A DNA stretch of 41,164 nt from Planctomycetaceae bacterium (GTDB lineage Bacteria > Planctomycetota > Planctomycetia > Planctomycetales > Planctomycetaceae), in NCBI GenBank assembly GCA_028284885.1, contig JANQQW010000281.1, positions 1 through 41,164 of the forward strand, read 5' to 3'. The notes beneath the pieces are model-generated. The model had not been told where the DNA came from and ran no database searches. It worked only from the letters and a program-made list of their open reading frames with translations. Every line of letters starts with the position of its first letter. Positions within the stretch are counted from its first letter, which is position 1. Position numbers and translations under genes: made by a program. Shown piece by piece: positions 1-9,205 of this stretch.

Positions 1-199
1 GGACTTGTCGAGAACGTAGCGCCGGCCGACGCCAACGGCCGGAACCGACCGTCGCCCGTGTCGACACTGGCCACCTGCCCGAGCGACGCTGGCGGCCGAG
101 GTCTCCCCAAGCCGAGGAGTGTCGCGTGAACCCGACGCACGTCGTTGATCTGGTGTCTTGAGGTGGTGCCGTGGTTGGAGCGGCGGATTCCCTCCAGGA

Positions 200-390
200 C
201 CTGCGGGACGCCGCCGGACTTCAACGTCTTCCCGGACGCGCTGGAGCTGAACTACGAGCCGGACCGGCACGCTGGGCCGTCCGAGGTGATGTCGCTGGTG
301 GAGTTGAAGGGCCGCGTCGGGCATCCGGCGTTCGGCTTCCAGACCGACTTCGAGCTGGCGAACCGGTTGGTCGTCCCACATGTTGGGTCG
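200..390 (+). pseudogene. Possible gene fragment with coding-like codon use
   Basis: From about 200 to 390, the frame read from position 145 has G or C at almost every third codon position and a protein-like composition (for example NVFPDALELNYEPDRHAG and GHPAFGFQTDFELANRL). After about 390 the same frame becomes arginine- and serine-rich and no longer looks coding. This suggests a truncated or frameshifted gene remnant. I do not recognise the family. No convincing start or ribosome binding site is visible. It lies downstream of the minus-strand operon that ends at 1039. It could also be chance in GC-rich DNA. Confidence 0.25.
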
Positions 391-473
391 GAGTTCGACC
401 GAGATCGACTTTGGCGATCACGGGTCAGATTCGGAACGGCGAGTAGGGGACGAGTCCGTTGTAGAGTCTCGGG

Positions 474-929
474 ATGGCAATCTGCGACAAGTCGGATCGC
501 AAGCCGTGGAGACTGTCTGACGTTCGCGACGGTGTTTGCTGCGGCGGGATCGCCTACCGATTGGCCGAGGGCCGCGGTAACTCGGCGCGCTGTTCGGCGC
601 AGTTGTTCCTCGACAGCGGAGAGGGAATCGCATTCCTCAGGAGTCTCGGGCCTTGGCACTCCCCGGAGCAACCCGAGTCTCGTCTCTCGCCCGAATCTGT
701 TGAGGCGTTGCTGCGCGGAACGCTTGAGACGTACGCGCAACTCGAAGTACGGCCGCTTCGCGAGGTCCTGCACGCCAAGTTGGGCATCAACGCCGACGAG
801 TTCGAGAGACTTCATCGAGCGTGCCCGAGTGGTTGCGATTCGCCCTTGGCTCCTTCGGGCAGGGCCCCAGTCCGTGGTCAGAAGCACGCCGCAAGTCACT
901 CCCGCGGAGCCGGGAAGAAGCGTGGGTGA
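474..929 (+). CDS. Hypothetical protein, 151 aa
   Basis: The open frame starts with ATG and stops at 927-929. The middle, roughly residues 30-115, reads like a real soluble protein with alternating acidic and hydrophobic residues (SPESVEALLRGTLETYAQLE). The last 35 residues are basic and low in complexity, with a GAGKKRG end. No signal peptide, membrane segment or known motif is visible and I do not recognise the family. There is no clear Shine-Dalgarno sequence. G/C bias at third positions is weaker than in neighbouring genes, so it may be a recent acquisition, a decaying gene or a false frame. It converges on the minus-strand operon ending at 1039. Confidence 0.35.
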   Translation: MAICDKSDRKPWRLSDVRDGVCCGGIAYRLAEGRGNSARCSAQLFLDSGEGIAFLRSLGPWHSPEQPESRLSPESVEALLRGTLETYAQLEVRPLREVLHAKLGINADEFERLHRACPSGCDSPLAPSGRAPVRGQKHAASHSRGAGKKRG

Positions 930-964
930 GTAGGCTTGTTGGAATGGACTGTTGCGAGATTCGT

Positions 965-981
965 GGTGTCGAGGCGACACC
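965..981 (-). terminator. Hairpin after the minus-strand operon
   Basis: A perfect 7-bp stem, GGTGTCG / CGACACC, with a 3-nt loop lies 58 nt past the stop codon of the last gene of the 8417-to-1039 operon. No U-run follows, so an intrinsic terminator role is only plausible. Confidence 0.35.
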
Positions 982-1038
982 CGTGTACTCGACGCGTCAC
1001 TTGGTGCTCTGCGGATTCCAAGAGGTCGTGGAAGGCCG

Positions 1039-2328
1039 TCAGGCGAACAGTCCGGGCAGCGTTCCGTCGCTGTCGGCGAATTGGTCGCAGTCGACGCCGA
1101 CGCGCCGCAGCAGCGAGAGCCACAGGTTGGCGAGCGGCGTCTGGTTCGACTCGTAGACGTACGAGCGACCCTGGTTCAGTCCGCCGCCGCCGTGCCCGGC
1201 GACGAGGGTCGGCGTGTCGGTCAGGTGGTGGTTCGTGCGGATCCCGCTGCCGTAGACGACTAGCGAGTTGTCGAAGACCGTCGATCCGTCAGGGTCCTTG
1301 ATGTCCTTGAGTTGGTCGATCAGGTAGGCGAGCAACTCGATCTGCCGACGGTCGCGGGCGATCGACGCGCGGTAGGCCTCACTGCCCCTCGGGCAGTGGG
1401 TCGTCTTGTGGCCTCCGACCTTGAACCCGAGATCGGCGAAGATCCCCTCCACCGGTTGCCGGTAGGTGATGACGCGGGTCGTGTCGGTCCGGATGGCGGC
1501 CGCCATCAGGTCGTACATCACCTTGATCGTGTCGGAGGTCGAGAGCTTGCCGCCCGGTCGGCCGAACGGGGCCTCGGGCTTCGGTCGTTCCAGCCACTCC
1601 TCCGCCTTGTCGATCCGCCGCTCGACGTCTCGGACGGACTGGAAGTACTCGTCGATCTTCTCGCGGTCCGGCTTGGAGAGTTTGCCGTGCAACCCGCGGG
1701 CGTCGACGAGGATCGCATCGAGGACGCTCTGGTCCTTCCGGAGCCGATACTGACGTTCCTGGAGCGGAACCTCGGCCGCGCCGAAGAGGCGGTCGTAGAG
1801 GGCGACAGGGCTCGTCTCGCCGGCGATCGGGCTGCCGGACTCCGACCAGGCTAGAGAGAGTCCCGGTCCGAAGCCGCCGCCGTCAGTCGGGCAGCTGAGT
1901 TCGAGCGACTCGAACCGCGTCTCGACGCCGAGCTTTCGCGCGGCCACCTGGTCGACGGAGACCCCGTTCTGGAACTGTTTGCCCGGCGTGCCGTTCACGT
2001 CGGCGGAGGTCAGCCACGTCGTGCAGCCCCAATGGCCGTTGGTCGCGCGTTTGTTCGTCAGGTGGCTGAGGACCGAGAAGTCCTCGCGGTGCCGGGCGAG
2101 CGGTTCGAGGCAGCGGGGCATCTCGTAGTCCGCCCCGGCCGTCTTCGGGAACCAGTCGTCCTCCGCGACCCCCCAGGAATAGCTGAGGAAGACCGCCCGC
2201 TTCGGTGGTTTGGGGGCCGGGGCCCCGAAGGCCGTGCGGGGCAGGAACGACTCGAGCAGCGGCAACGAGAGCGTCGTGCCGATGCCACGAAGCACGGCGC
2301 GGCGGCTGACGGGATCGACGTGGAGCAT
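1039..2328 (-). CDS. DUF1552 Tat-exported protein (pair 1)
   Basis: A 429-aa protein of the planctomycete DUF1552 family (Pfam HXXSHH), whose biochemical role is not established. The N-terminus has a twin-arginine type signal (SRRAVLRG, then a hydrophobic stretch, then a FGAPAP cleavage region), which implies export folded, perhaps with a cofactor. A histidine motif, H307-K-T-T-H311, sits where the family's HxxSHH signature is expected. The coiled-coil-like middle (about 200-240) and the C-terminal NQTPLANLWLSLLRRVGV block are typical. The ATG at 2328 comes two bases after the stop of the upstream cytochrome gene, so translation is probably coupled and the pair likely works as one unit. The open frame continues upstream, but the ATG just before the Tat signal is the sensible start. 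Confidence 0.9.
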   Translation of the reverse strand: MLHVDPVSRRAVLRGIGTTLSLPLLESFLPRTAFGAPAPKPPKRAVFLSYSWGVAEDDWFPKTAGADYEMPRCLEPLARHREDFSVLSHLTNKRATNGHWGCTTWLTSADVNGTPGKQFQNGVSVDQVAARKLGVETRFESLELSCPTDGGGFGPGLSLAWSESGSPIAGETSPVALYDRLFGAAEVPLQERQYRLRKDQSVLDAILVDARGLHGKLSKPDREKIDEYFQSVRDVERRIDKAEEWLERPKPEAPFGRPGGKLSTSDTIKVMYDLMAAAIRTDTTRVITYRQPVEGIFADLGFKVGGHKTTHCPRGSEAYRASIARDRRQIELLAYLIDQLKDIKDPDGSTVFDNSLVVYGSGIRTNHHLTDTPTLVAGHGGGGLNQGRSYVYESNQTPLANLWLSLLRRVGVDCDQFADSDGTLPGLFA

Positions 2329-2330
2329 GG

Positions 2331-4847
2331 TCACCTCGTGCGGAAGGCTTCGCTGCGAACGATCGCGTGGATCAGCGCTCGCAGCCGGTGGTCTCGTTCT
2401 TCGGTCTCTGCCACGATGGCGGCGACCGTCTCCTGGTCGGAGAAGCCGATCGAACGTCCGAGTCCGTAGGTCATCATCGCCTCGGCGAGCCCCTCGGTGA
2501 AGGCCCTGCGGTCCTCGAGGAGTCGCTGCTTCAGTTCGAGCGGCCCGGCGAACGACCGGCCGTCCGGCATCGTCCCCCTCGCGTTCACGGGAAACGTCAG
2601 GCTGCCGTCGACCGAGCGGACCTCCTCGCGCCAACGGCCGACGGGGTCGAAGTTCTCGAGAGCGAAGCCGAGTGGGTCGATGCGGCGGTGGCACGAGGCA
2701 CACTGTGGGTTCGTCTGGTGCCGCGCGAGCGTCTCCCGGATCGACCGCGTGCCGACCGTCTCCTCGTCGAGCATGGGGACGTTGGCCGGGGCGGGTGGCG
2801 GTGGGCGGTTCAGCAGTTTCCGTAGGACGAAGGCCCCACGCTCGACCGGCGACGTACGGTCCCCGGTCCCGGTCAGCGTGAGGATGGCCGACTGCCCGAG
2901 CAGTCCGCCCCGTGGATCGCCTGCCGGGCGCGGCACCACGCGGAATTCGTCGCCGACGACCCGGTCCACTCCGTAGAACTCGGCCATCAGCGCGTCGACG
3001 ACGAGGAAGTCGGACTCGACGAGGCTGGTGATCGGTCGGTTGTCGCGCATCATCGTCTCCAGGAAGGCGACGACCTCCCGCCGGGACTGCCGGTGAACGG
3101 CTTCGTCGTAGTGCGGGGACGCAGCCGCGCTCGGGTCGATCGCCTGCAGCCGGTCCAGTTCCAGCCATTGTGTGGCGAAGTTCTCGACGAACGCCCTCGA
3201 CCGCGGTGAGTCGAGCATCCGCTCGACCTGCTCGGCCAGTCCCTCGTCGCTGCGGAGCGAACCGCTCTCAGCGGCTCGGTAGAGGTCCTCGTCGGGCGGG
3301 GCACTCCACAGGAAGTAGGCGAGGCGGACGGCGATCTCGCGCTCCGAGAGCGGTCCCCGCGGCTCGTCGTCCGCCTTCGGTTCGCCGAGGAACAGAAACC
3401 GGGGCGTGGCTAGGACGACGGTCAGCGCGTCCTTCAGCGCATCGAGCGGCTCGTCCCCCCGCTCGAGCGAGGCATCGTGGATGGCGATCAATCGGTCGAC
3501 GTATGCCGGATCGGGCGTCTCGTGTCGGAAGGCTTCGTACGCGAACCGTTCGACGAGTGTGCGAATCTCGGTGTCATCGAGTTCCGCGACCTTCCGATCC
3601 CCGAACAGCTGCGATTCGGACAGCGGAGCCGGGTTCTCCGGCAACGGCCCCTCGATCTCGACCCAGTCGATCCACAGGTCGGGCCGCGTGTCCTCCTCCA
3701 ACTCCTCGACCAGTCTGTACTTGAAGAAGTAGTCGCGGGCGTCAGCGTACTTCTCCAGCGTCTCCCGACGGACGTCTCGGCGGGAGAACGTGAGGCGGTT
3801 CGAGCGAAGGTTGTCGACTTCGTACGTGAACGCGATCGTCTGCGGCTCGTCGTACGTCCCGGTGAGGTGGTGGTAAGTGATGTCATCCGGGACCTTGCTG
3901 CGGTACTCGCCGCGGACGACTTGGAGAAACACGTCGTCGGGCGGGTTGTCGGCGACGATCCCGAGCCGGACGCGGACGGCGTACGTGCCGGTCGGCGGCT
4001 CGCGTCCGGAGGTAGTCCACGTGGACGGATTGAGGCCGTGGAACGGCACGAGCGTGCCGGTCGCCGTCTCGGGGCGTGAGAGGTAGTCGTTCGAGAGAGC
4101 GATCTCCGTCCGCGAGATGTCCCGCCGGAGGACGTGGTCCTTCCGGCCAGCCGCGATCGACTTGTCGAAGCCCTCGACCTTCTTCTCCAGCCGCGGGATC
4201 TCCTCACGAATCTTCCGGGCCTCGCCTTCCGGTTCGTGACGTTGCCTGACGGGTTTCGGCCGCTTGCCGGACGTGGGATAGGCGGCATCGAGGACGCGGC
4301 GGCCGAGCATCAGGTACCGTTCGAGGTGCAGCGACGAGAAGCCCTGCGCGCCGCCGTTCGTGTCGAAGCCGTCGACGATCGCATCCTCGGGCAGCATCGA
4401 GACATCGACCGGCACACCGAAGAGGGCGTCGATCGTGCGGGCGTACTCGCGGCGGTTGAGCCGTCGGACGACGACCTTGCCGCCGGTGTCGGCGAGCCGC
4501 TCGCGAGCCTCGAGCAGATTTCCGGTCAGCGCCTCGATGGCGTTCGAGGTTTCCTCCCGCGGCGGCCGTGGCTCTCCTTCGGGCGGCATCTCACCGAGGT
4601 TGAGCACGTCCAGGACGTCCTGCCACTGCAGTGCAGCGGTCCCGTCCGCGATCGACTTGGGCATCGTGTCGAACCGGACTTCGGCGTTCTGCTCCTCTGG
4701 TCCGTGACAACGGGCACAGTGCGTGGCGAGGAACGCGGTCACGTTCGGCGAGATGCGTGCCGCGTCGTCGGCATGGGCCGTGTGAACGCTTGCCGCCAAC
4801 ACGACCAGCGTGCACAGCGGCGAGGATGGGAGACGGGACGTCGACAT
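2331..4847 (-). CDS. PSCyt1/DUF1592 planctomycete cytochrome protein (pair 1)
   Basis: An 838-aa secreted multi-domain protein. It has a signal peptide (residues 1-27, ending HTAHA) and a PSCyt1 heme motif C44-A-R-C47-H48. A DUF1587 block (VVRRLNRREYARTIDALFG, from about 125) follows, then a beta-rich insert (about 245-400) resembling a carbohydrate-binding module. DUF1595 begins near 425, DUF1592 near 500 (ISEREIAVRLAYFLW-like), DUF1588 near 646 with a second CxxCH (C716-A-S-C-H720), and DUF1585 lies at the C-terminus. Two heme sites imply electron transfer outside the cytoplasm; substrate and partner are unknown. The stop is two bases before its DUF1552 partner. No Shine-Dalgarno is visible at the ATG, and 37 bases separate it from the upstream gene. 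This is the full-length form of the family. Confidence 0.92.
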   Translation of the reverse strand: MSTSRLPSSPLCTLVVLAASVHTAHADDAARISPNVTAFLATHCARCHGPEEQNAEVRFDTMPKSIADGTAALQWQDVLDVLNLGEMPPEGEPRPPREETSNAIEALTGNLLEARERLADTGGKVVVRRLNRREYARTIDALFGVPVDVSMLPEDAIVDGFDTNGGAQGFSSLHLERYLMLGRRVLDAAYPTSGKRPKPVRQRHEPEGEARKIREEIPRLEKKVEGFDKSIAAGRKDHVLRRDISRTEIALSNDYLSRPETATGTLVPFHGLNPSTWTTSGREPPTGTYAVRVRLGIVADNPPDDVFLQVVRGEYRSKVPDDITYHHLTGTYDEPQTIAFTYEVDNLRSNRLTFSRRDVRRETLEKYADARDYFFKYRLVEELEEDTRPDLWIDWVEIEGPLPENPAPLSESQLFGDRKVAELDDTEIRTLVERFAYEAFRHETPDPAYVDRLIAIHDASLERGDEPLDALKDALTVVLATPRFLFLGEPKADDEPRGPLSEREIAVRLAYFLWSAPPDEDLYRAAESGSLRSDEGLAEQVERMLDSPRSRAFVENFATQWLELDRLQAIDPSAAASPHYDEAVHRQSRREVVAFLETMMRDNRPITSLVESDFLVVDALMAEFYGVDRVVGDEFRVVPRPAGDPRGGLLGQSAILTLTGTGDRTSPVERGAFVLRKLLNRPPPPAPANVPMLDEETVGTRSIRETLARHQTNPQCASCHRRIDPLGFALENFDPVGRWREEVRSVDGSLTFPVNARGTMPDGRSFAGPLELKQRLLEDRRAFTEGLAEAMMTYGLGRSIGFSDQETVAAIVAETEERDHRLRALIHAIVRSEAFRTR

Positions 4848-4884
4848 GGGAGGGTGGTCTCGTGTCGTTGGCTACGTCGGCGTT

Positions 4885-6270
4885 TCAGGCGAGCAGCAGT
4901 TCGATTGGTCCGTTCGCGTCCAGACCGGTGCGTTTACCATCGAGGTTGAAGTGGTCCCGTTCGTCGCCGGCGGCGTGGAGCAGCGTGGCGTAGAGGGCGT
5001 TCGTCGTGCGGCTGTCGTCGTGCGGGGAGAGTGGCAGGTGCAGGTACCGGCCGCTTCGCAGTCGACCACCGAAGTCACCGATCAACAGATACGGCCACCG
5101 GTCCCCGGTGGAGTGCTGCGTCTCGCCGTGGCAGCTCGTGTAGACGATCAACGTGTGGTCCATCATGGAGCCGTTCCCCTCCGGGATCGACTCGAGGCGA
5201 CGGACGACGCGGAGGAGTTGCTGCATGTTGTGCCGCCGGAGCACGAGCCAGTCGTCTTCCTCCTCCTGGTTGGTGTGGCCGATCGAGTGGCCGACGTGCT
5301 CGAGGCCCAGCCCCTCCCACGAACCGGCCGCGGTGCAGAGACCGGAGGCGATGGTGAGGACGTTCGTCACCCCCGCGACCATGGCGGCGAGTCCGACGTC
5401 GAGACCCGCCTCCCACCAGTCGGTCTCGAACTTCGGTTCGGTGAACTTCGCGGTCACCGTCGGCGCATGTTCGCGAAGGACGTCGGTCATCGCCTGCAGT
5501 CGCCGACGCTGTCGGGCAATCGTTTCGAGGCCTTCCACGTACGGGGCGAACTTGCGGCGCTCGTCGCCGCCGAGCCGGGCGTCCAGGGCCCGTGCGTCGG
5601 TGCCGACGAAGTCGAACAACTCGGTCTCCGCCTCGAACTCCTCGCGGGCCCGACCGGCCTTGGCGACCCCGAAGAGGTTGTCGAACGCCAGCATCGGATC
5701 GCAGTAGATCGGGGCCGGGAGACTCGCCCCCCAGGCTGACGACGCGTACGCCACCCGGCTGGCCCGCATCTTCGGCAGCGACTCCCATCCGAACGCGAGC
5801 AGCGGCACGACGGCCGGGAGCCGCCGTGCGAGGGCACAGTCGATCGTCTCGCCCTCCGGTGTGCTCGCCGACTTCTTGAACCCGCCCAGCGCCCCGAACG
5901 GCGCTCCGTGGTAGGGGGCGACGTGCTTCCCGTTGAGCCCGTGGACGATCGTGACGCGGTCCTTGATCGGCTCGAGCGGGTCGATCCATCGCGGCAGGGC
6001 GTGGTCGGCGAGCGGTTCGTCGACCACGCGGTCCAGCCGGTCCTGGAACTTCCGCATCTCCTTCTGTTCGTCGACTTTGCCGTCCGGGAAGTCGATGCTC
6101 CGCGGATGCGCGTGGGCTGGGCAGAACCCGTGGTTCTGCAGGAAGAAGACGACTCGACGTGGGCCGTCCGCACCCTCCGGACTCGCGCTCGCGAGGTGCG
6201 GCCAGACGAGCGGGCCGGCCAGCGTGCCCCCCGCGAGGCCCTTCAGCAGTGTGCGGCGGTCGAGCGTCAT
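4885..6270 (-). CDS. DUF1552 Tat-exported protein (pair 2, divergent)
   Basis: A 461-aa DUF1552 protein with a Tat-type signal (DRRTLLKGLAGG, cleavage near LASASP). The family histidine signature appears as H325-V-G-H328-S-I-G-H332, followed by an acidic run (QEEEDD), unlike the other two copies in the window. The C-terminal DHTLIVYTSCHGETQHS block corresponds to the region that reads DNSLVVYGSG or DRTMVMQGSN in the other copies. The sequence is clearly more distant from pairs 1 and 3 than those are from each other. The ATG overlaps the stop of the upstream cytochrome gene in an ATGA arrangement, implying translational coupling. Function is inferred only as the exported partner of that cytochrome. 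Confidence 0.88.
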   Translation of the reverse strand: MTLDRRTLLKGLAGGTLAGPLVWPHLASASPEGADGPRRVVFFLQNHGFCPAHAHPRSIDFPDGKVDEQKEMRKFQDRLDRVVDEPLADHALPRWIDPLEPIKDRVTIVHGLNGKHVAPYHGAPFGALGGFKKSASTPEGETIDCALARRLPAVVPLLAFGWESLPKMRASRVAYASSAWGASLPAPIYCDPMLAFDNLFGVAKAGRAREEFEAETELFDFVGTDARALDARLGGDERRKFAPYVEGLETIARQRRRLQAMTDVLREHAPTVTAKFTEPKFETDWWEAGLDVGLAAMVAGVTNVLTIASGLCTAAGSWEGLGLEHVGHSIGHTNQEEEDDWLVLRRHNMQQLLRVVRRLESIPEGNGSMMDHTLIVYTSCHGETQHSTGDRWPYLLIGDFGGRLRSGRYLHLPLSPHDDSRTTNALYATLLHAAGDERDHFNLDGKRTGLDANGPIELLLA

Positions 6271-8417
6271 GGGGACTTTGGCTCCTCGTTGGTCGTCGGG
6301 ACGACGGTGCGGAACAGGAACGCATCGGACACGAGCAGGCTGGCGACGAGTTCCCGCAGGCTGCCGTCGTTTCCCGCGTAGGCGGCGTGGGCGGCCCGCA
6401 GGACCGGGCCGTCGGCCGGGGTCTCGTTGCGCCCCGTCCAGAAGCGGAAGGCGTGACGTACGAAGACCTGTTCGACCCGCTCCGACTTCGCCAGTCGGTG
6501 CACCAGTTCGACGGCGTTCTCGACCGGGCCGTCCAGTTCCGCGAGACCGGTGTCGAAGACCGCGCCGGACGAGTCGACCGACCGCCCGAGTTCCTCGGTC
6601 CGATGCCGGCCGAAGTGGTCGAACATCTGGAAGGGCAACCCGAGCGGATCCATCCGCCGGTGACACTGCCAGCAGTACTCCTCGCGGGTCACCCGCATGC
6701 GATGTCGCAGTTGCTCGTGCGGTTCGTCGGGGAGTTGGGCGTCGACGGTGATCGGCGTGTCGGAGATCGATCCGCCGAGCAGACGTTCGCGGATCCACTT
6801 GCCGCGATGGATGGCGTGGTTGTCGGTGTTGGTGGAGTGGGCGATCAGCCAGGCGGGTTGGGTGAGAACGCCCGCCCGCTGCTCCGAGTCGAGCGGCAAC
6901 GGCATCTCGACGCGCCAGTTCTCGGCCGCCAGCCCGTACAACTCGTTGAGGCGGTTCTTCTTGTCGAACGGATGCTTGGCAGGCTCCTCGCCCTTTGCAC
7001 GGGCCTGCTCCTCCCGCCGTTTCGCGAACTTCACCCAGTTGGGAACGCTGGAGACGCTGACGAACGACTCCGGCGTGGTCAGCAACTCACGGAGAACTTG
7101 CCGGTCTCGTTCGAGGACGTGCAGCACGAGCCGGTCGGTGTCCTCCACGAGCGAGTCCGGGTAGTACCGGCCGATCTTCGCCGCCGAGACGACCGAGTCG
7201 TCCTTGAAGACGTCCGGCGCCGACGCGTACCCGAAGTACTCGCGGAGGAATCGGAGCAGGGTCGGCGTCTCTGCTTCGGGATCGGCTAGACGACGGCGGA
7301 CCTCCCGTTCGACGTCGTCCCGCGTTTCCAGTCGCCCCTCTCGAACGGCGGCGATCAGTGCTTCGTCCGGGGCGGCGTCCCGGAGTGCGTGCGAGATCGC
7401 GTGGGCGATCTCCAGCGGGGCCAGCATCACCCGGCCGTGCTCGTCCGGTTCGCCCCGCCCGAGTTCCAGCCGGAACACGGCCTCTGGGTGCAGCAGGACC
7501 GCAGAGAGACCGAGAACCGCGCCGTCCTCGTTCCCCAGCCGCTCGACGTTCTTCCGCACGAAGGCTTCGTACCGCGCGGCCTCGTCCTCGGTCGGGCCGC
7601 GCCTGAGCGCCCGCTCGAACACGAACCGCACGGCCGCGGCGACCTGTTCGTCGGTTGGCTCGTCCTGGTTGAGTGCCAAGTCGGTCAATTCGCGCGCCGC
7701 GGCGCGGGGCCCTCGTCTCTTGAGACCGAGTTCGAGCGTCAGCCGTGCGTTCATGGCCAACCGTTCGATCTCCGAGGCGGCGATCCGGTATCGAAATGCA
7801 TAGTCACGAATCCCGGCATCGGTCGTGAGCCCGAACGGGACGGCGACGACCGGCTTGCCACGGCTCCCGATCCGGCCGAACTTCAATCCCACGAGTCCGT
7901 TCGTGAGCCCGTCCGTCGTCGAGCGGTACTCGACTGGGTTCACGCGCCAGATGCGGGCCGGTGTCGACGCGGGGCGGTCGCCGTCGCCAGTTTTCTCCGT
8001 CCTCCCGGGTGTGAACAGCCAGTCGTGCGGCACGACGTTGCCCTTCGACGGAAACGCCCATTCGCCTGCGTAGAGGTTCCCGCCGGCAGTCCGGAAGAGC
8101 GTCTCGAACTCGGTGACGACACGACGAATCTCGTCGCGGCCCGGTCGCGGTTCGTCCAGCGGGGGCATGTCACCGGTCGTGATCCGTTCGACGACGTGCC
8201 GCCAGCTCGCCGCCTCGCCCGGCAACCGCGCGGCGACGACATCCAGCCTCAACCCGGCCTCAGGCTCGTCGGCACCATGACAGCTGGTGCAGTGCCGCCC
8301 GAGGAACGCCCGCGTTCCCTGCGAAAGCGTTCTCGACGCGCCGGTTTCCTGACCGCGGGTCACGGTCGACGCGAGCAGAAGCCCCAACGCGATACTCAGC
8401 GACCACAGTCCTGCCAT
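6267..8417 (-). CDS. PSCyt1/DUF1592-like cytochrome protein, short form (pair 2)
   Basis: A 716-aa secreted heme protein. It has a signal peptide (residues 1-22) and a PSCyt1 motif C43-T-S-C46-H47 followed by the usual MPPLDEPRPGRDE block. A second CxxCH lies near residue 581 (CWQCHRRMDPLGLPFQMFD), which is the DUF1588 signature. It lacks the DUF1587 block and the carbohydrate-binding-like insert of pairs 1 and 3 and is over 120 residues shorter. The DUF1592-type region (about 330-450) is also divergent. I chose the ATG at 8417, because GGAG lies five bases upstream and a normal signal peptide follows; an ATG at 8447 is in frame but has poor spacing. It appears to be the first gene of the minus-strand operon running to 1039. 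Confidence 0.88.
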   Translation of the reverse strand: MAGLWSLSIALGLLLASTVTRGQETGASRTLSQGTRAFLGRHCTSCHGADEPEAGLRLDVVAARLPGEAASWRHVVERITTGDMPPLDEPRPGRDEIRRVVTEFETLFRTAGGNLYAGEWAFPSKGNVVPHDWLFTPGRTEKTGDGDRPASTPARIWRVNPVEYRSTTDGLTNGLVGLKFGRIGSRGKPVVAVPFGLTTDAGIRDYAFRYRIAASEIERLAMNARLTLELGLKRRGPRAAARELTDLALNQDEPTDEQVAAAVRFVFERALRRGPTEDEAARYEAFVRKNVERLGNEDGAVLGLSAVLLHPEAVFRLELGRGEPDEHGRVMLAPLEIAHAISHALRDAAPDEALIAAVREGRLETRDDVEREVRRRLADPEAETPTLLRFLREYFGYASAPDVFKDDSVVSAAKIGRYYPDSLVEDTDRLVLHVLERDRQVLRELLTTPESFVSVSSVPNWVKFAKRREEQARAKGEEPAKHPFDKKNRLNELYGLAAENWRVEMPLPLDSEQRAGVLTQPAWLIAHSTNTDNHAIHRGKWIRERLLGGSISDTPITVDAQLPDEPHEQLRHRMRVTREEYCWQCHRRMDPLGLPFQMFDHFGRHRTEELGRSVDSSGAVFDTGLAELDGPVENAVELVHRLAKSERVEQVFVRHAFRFWTGRNETPADGPVLRAAHAAYAGNDGSLRELVASLLVSDAFLFRTVVPTTNEEPKSP

Positions 8418-9205
8418 CTGAGCTCCGAAATGGTGACGGTTTGTCATTCTCCGTTGTTGGAGCCGCGATTCGAAGGCCCGATCCGCGGCGACTGGGCCTC
8501 GACCCACAGGAAGTCGGCGGACCGAACAGGCTCTGCGCTACCGCCGCCCGGGGAGCCGTGACGAGCTGCCCAAGGTCATGCGGCCGGCGAGAGCCCCAAC
8601 TCCACGTCCAGACGAGCGGCGACTACTGTGGACTGACGTGTTCCTGCCGAGGTTGGCCCCCACTTGCTTCACGACGACCCGCTCGGCGTTCACCGCCAGG
8701 TGCGCGCGAACGCGTTGCCGCCTCTTCGGGGCTCCCTGATTCTCGTCCCGTTGGTTCAATGGCGCCGAGAGCCTGCCGATCTCATCGACTACCAACTCCC
8801 TCCGGGAGACGACCCCGAAGAGGAGACCGGTTTCATCGGCGATCCCGCATTGACCGTGCAGGCATCACGTGGGCGTTGAAAACCGGTGGGGGCGAGCGGT
8901 CACTCGTCTTTGCGGTTCCCCCGCGAACGTCGTGACCTGCGTGCCAACGTCTCGATGCGATGCACGTCGGTTCAACGAACATCTTCGATGTCGTTCGACG
9001 TGGTCGGCCTCTGGGACGGGAAGGTTCTCCAGTGGATGAACCGTCGGTCGGTGCGGTGCGCGCGAACTCAGGCCAAGGTGACGAACGCGAACGCCTACGG
9101 CACTGCAAAGAGCGTTGGCGCGGGCAAACTGCGGAAATCGTGGTAACCGAATCCGGTCGAGTGCTATTCCAGAGGGTGGAGTGAGGTGCTGAACGGGAGG
9201 CCGAG
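8418..9205. other. 788-bp intergenic region between divergent operons
   Basis: This stretch separates the minus-strand cytochrome operon from the plus-strand sigma-factor operon and should hold both promoters. Several short open frames cross it on both strands, but none has a recognisable motif, a convincing start or consistent third-position G/C bias. I see no tRNA, terminator or repeat in it. The only firm signal is GGGAGG five bases before the sigma-factor start at 9206. Confidence 0.5.

Noticed and set aside
2329-3168. 280-residue N-terminal extension of the first DUF1552 protein
   Set aside because: The extension lies in another frame of the upstream cytochrome gene; the Tat signal begins at the ATG at 2328.
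8538-8879. Short open frames on both strands in the intergenic region
   Set aside because: They lack motifs, ribosome binding sites and consistent codon bias, and overlap one another.
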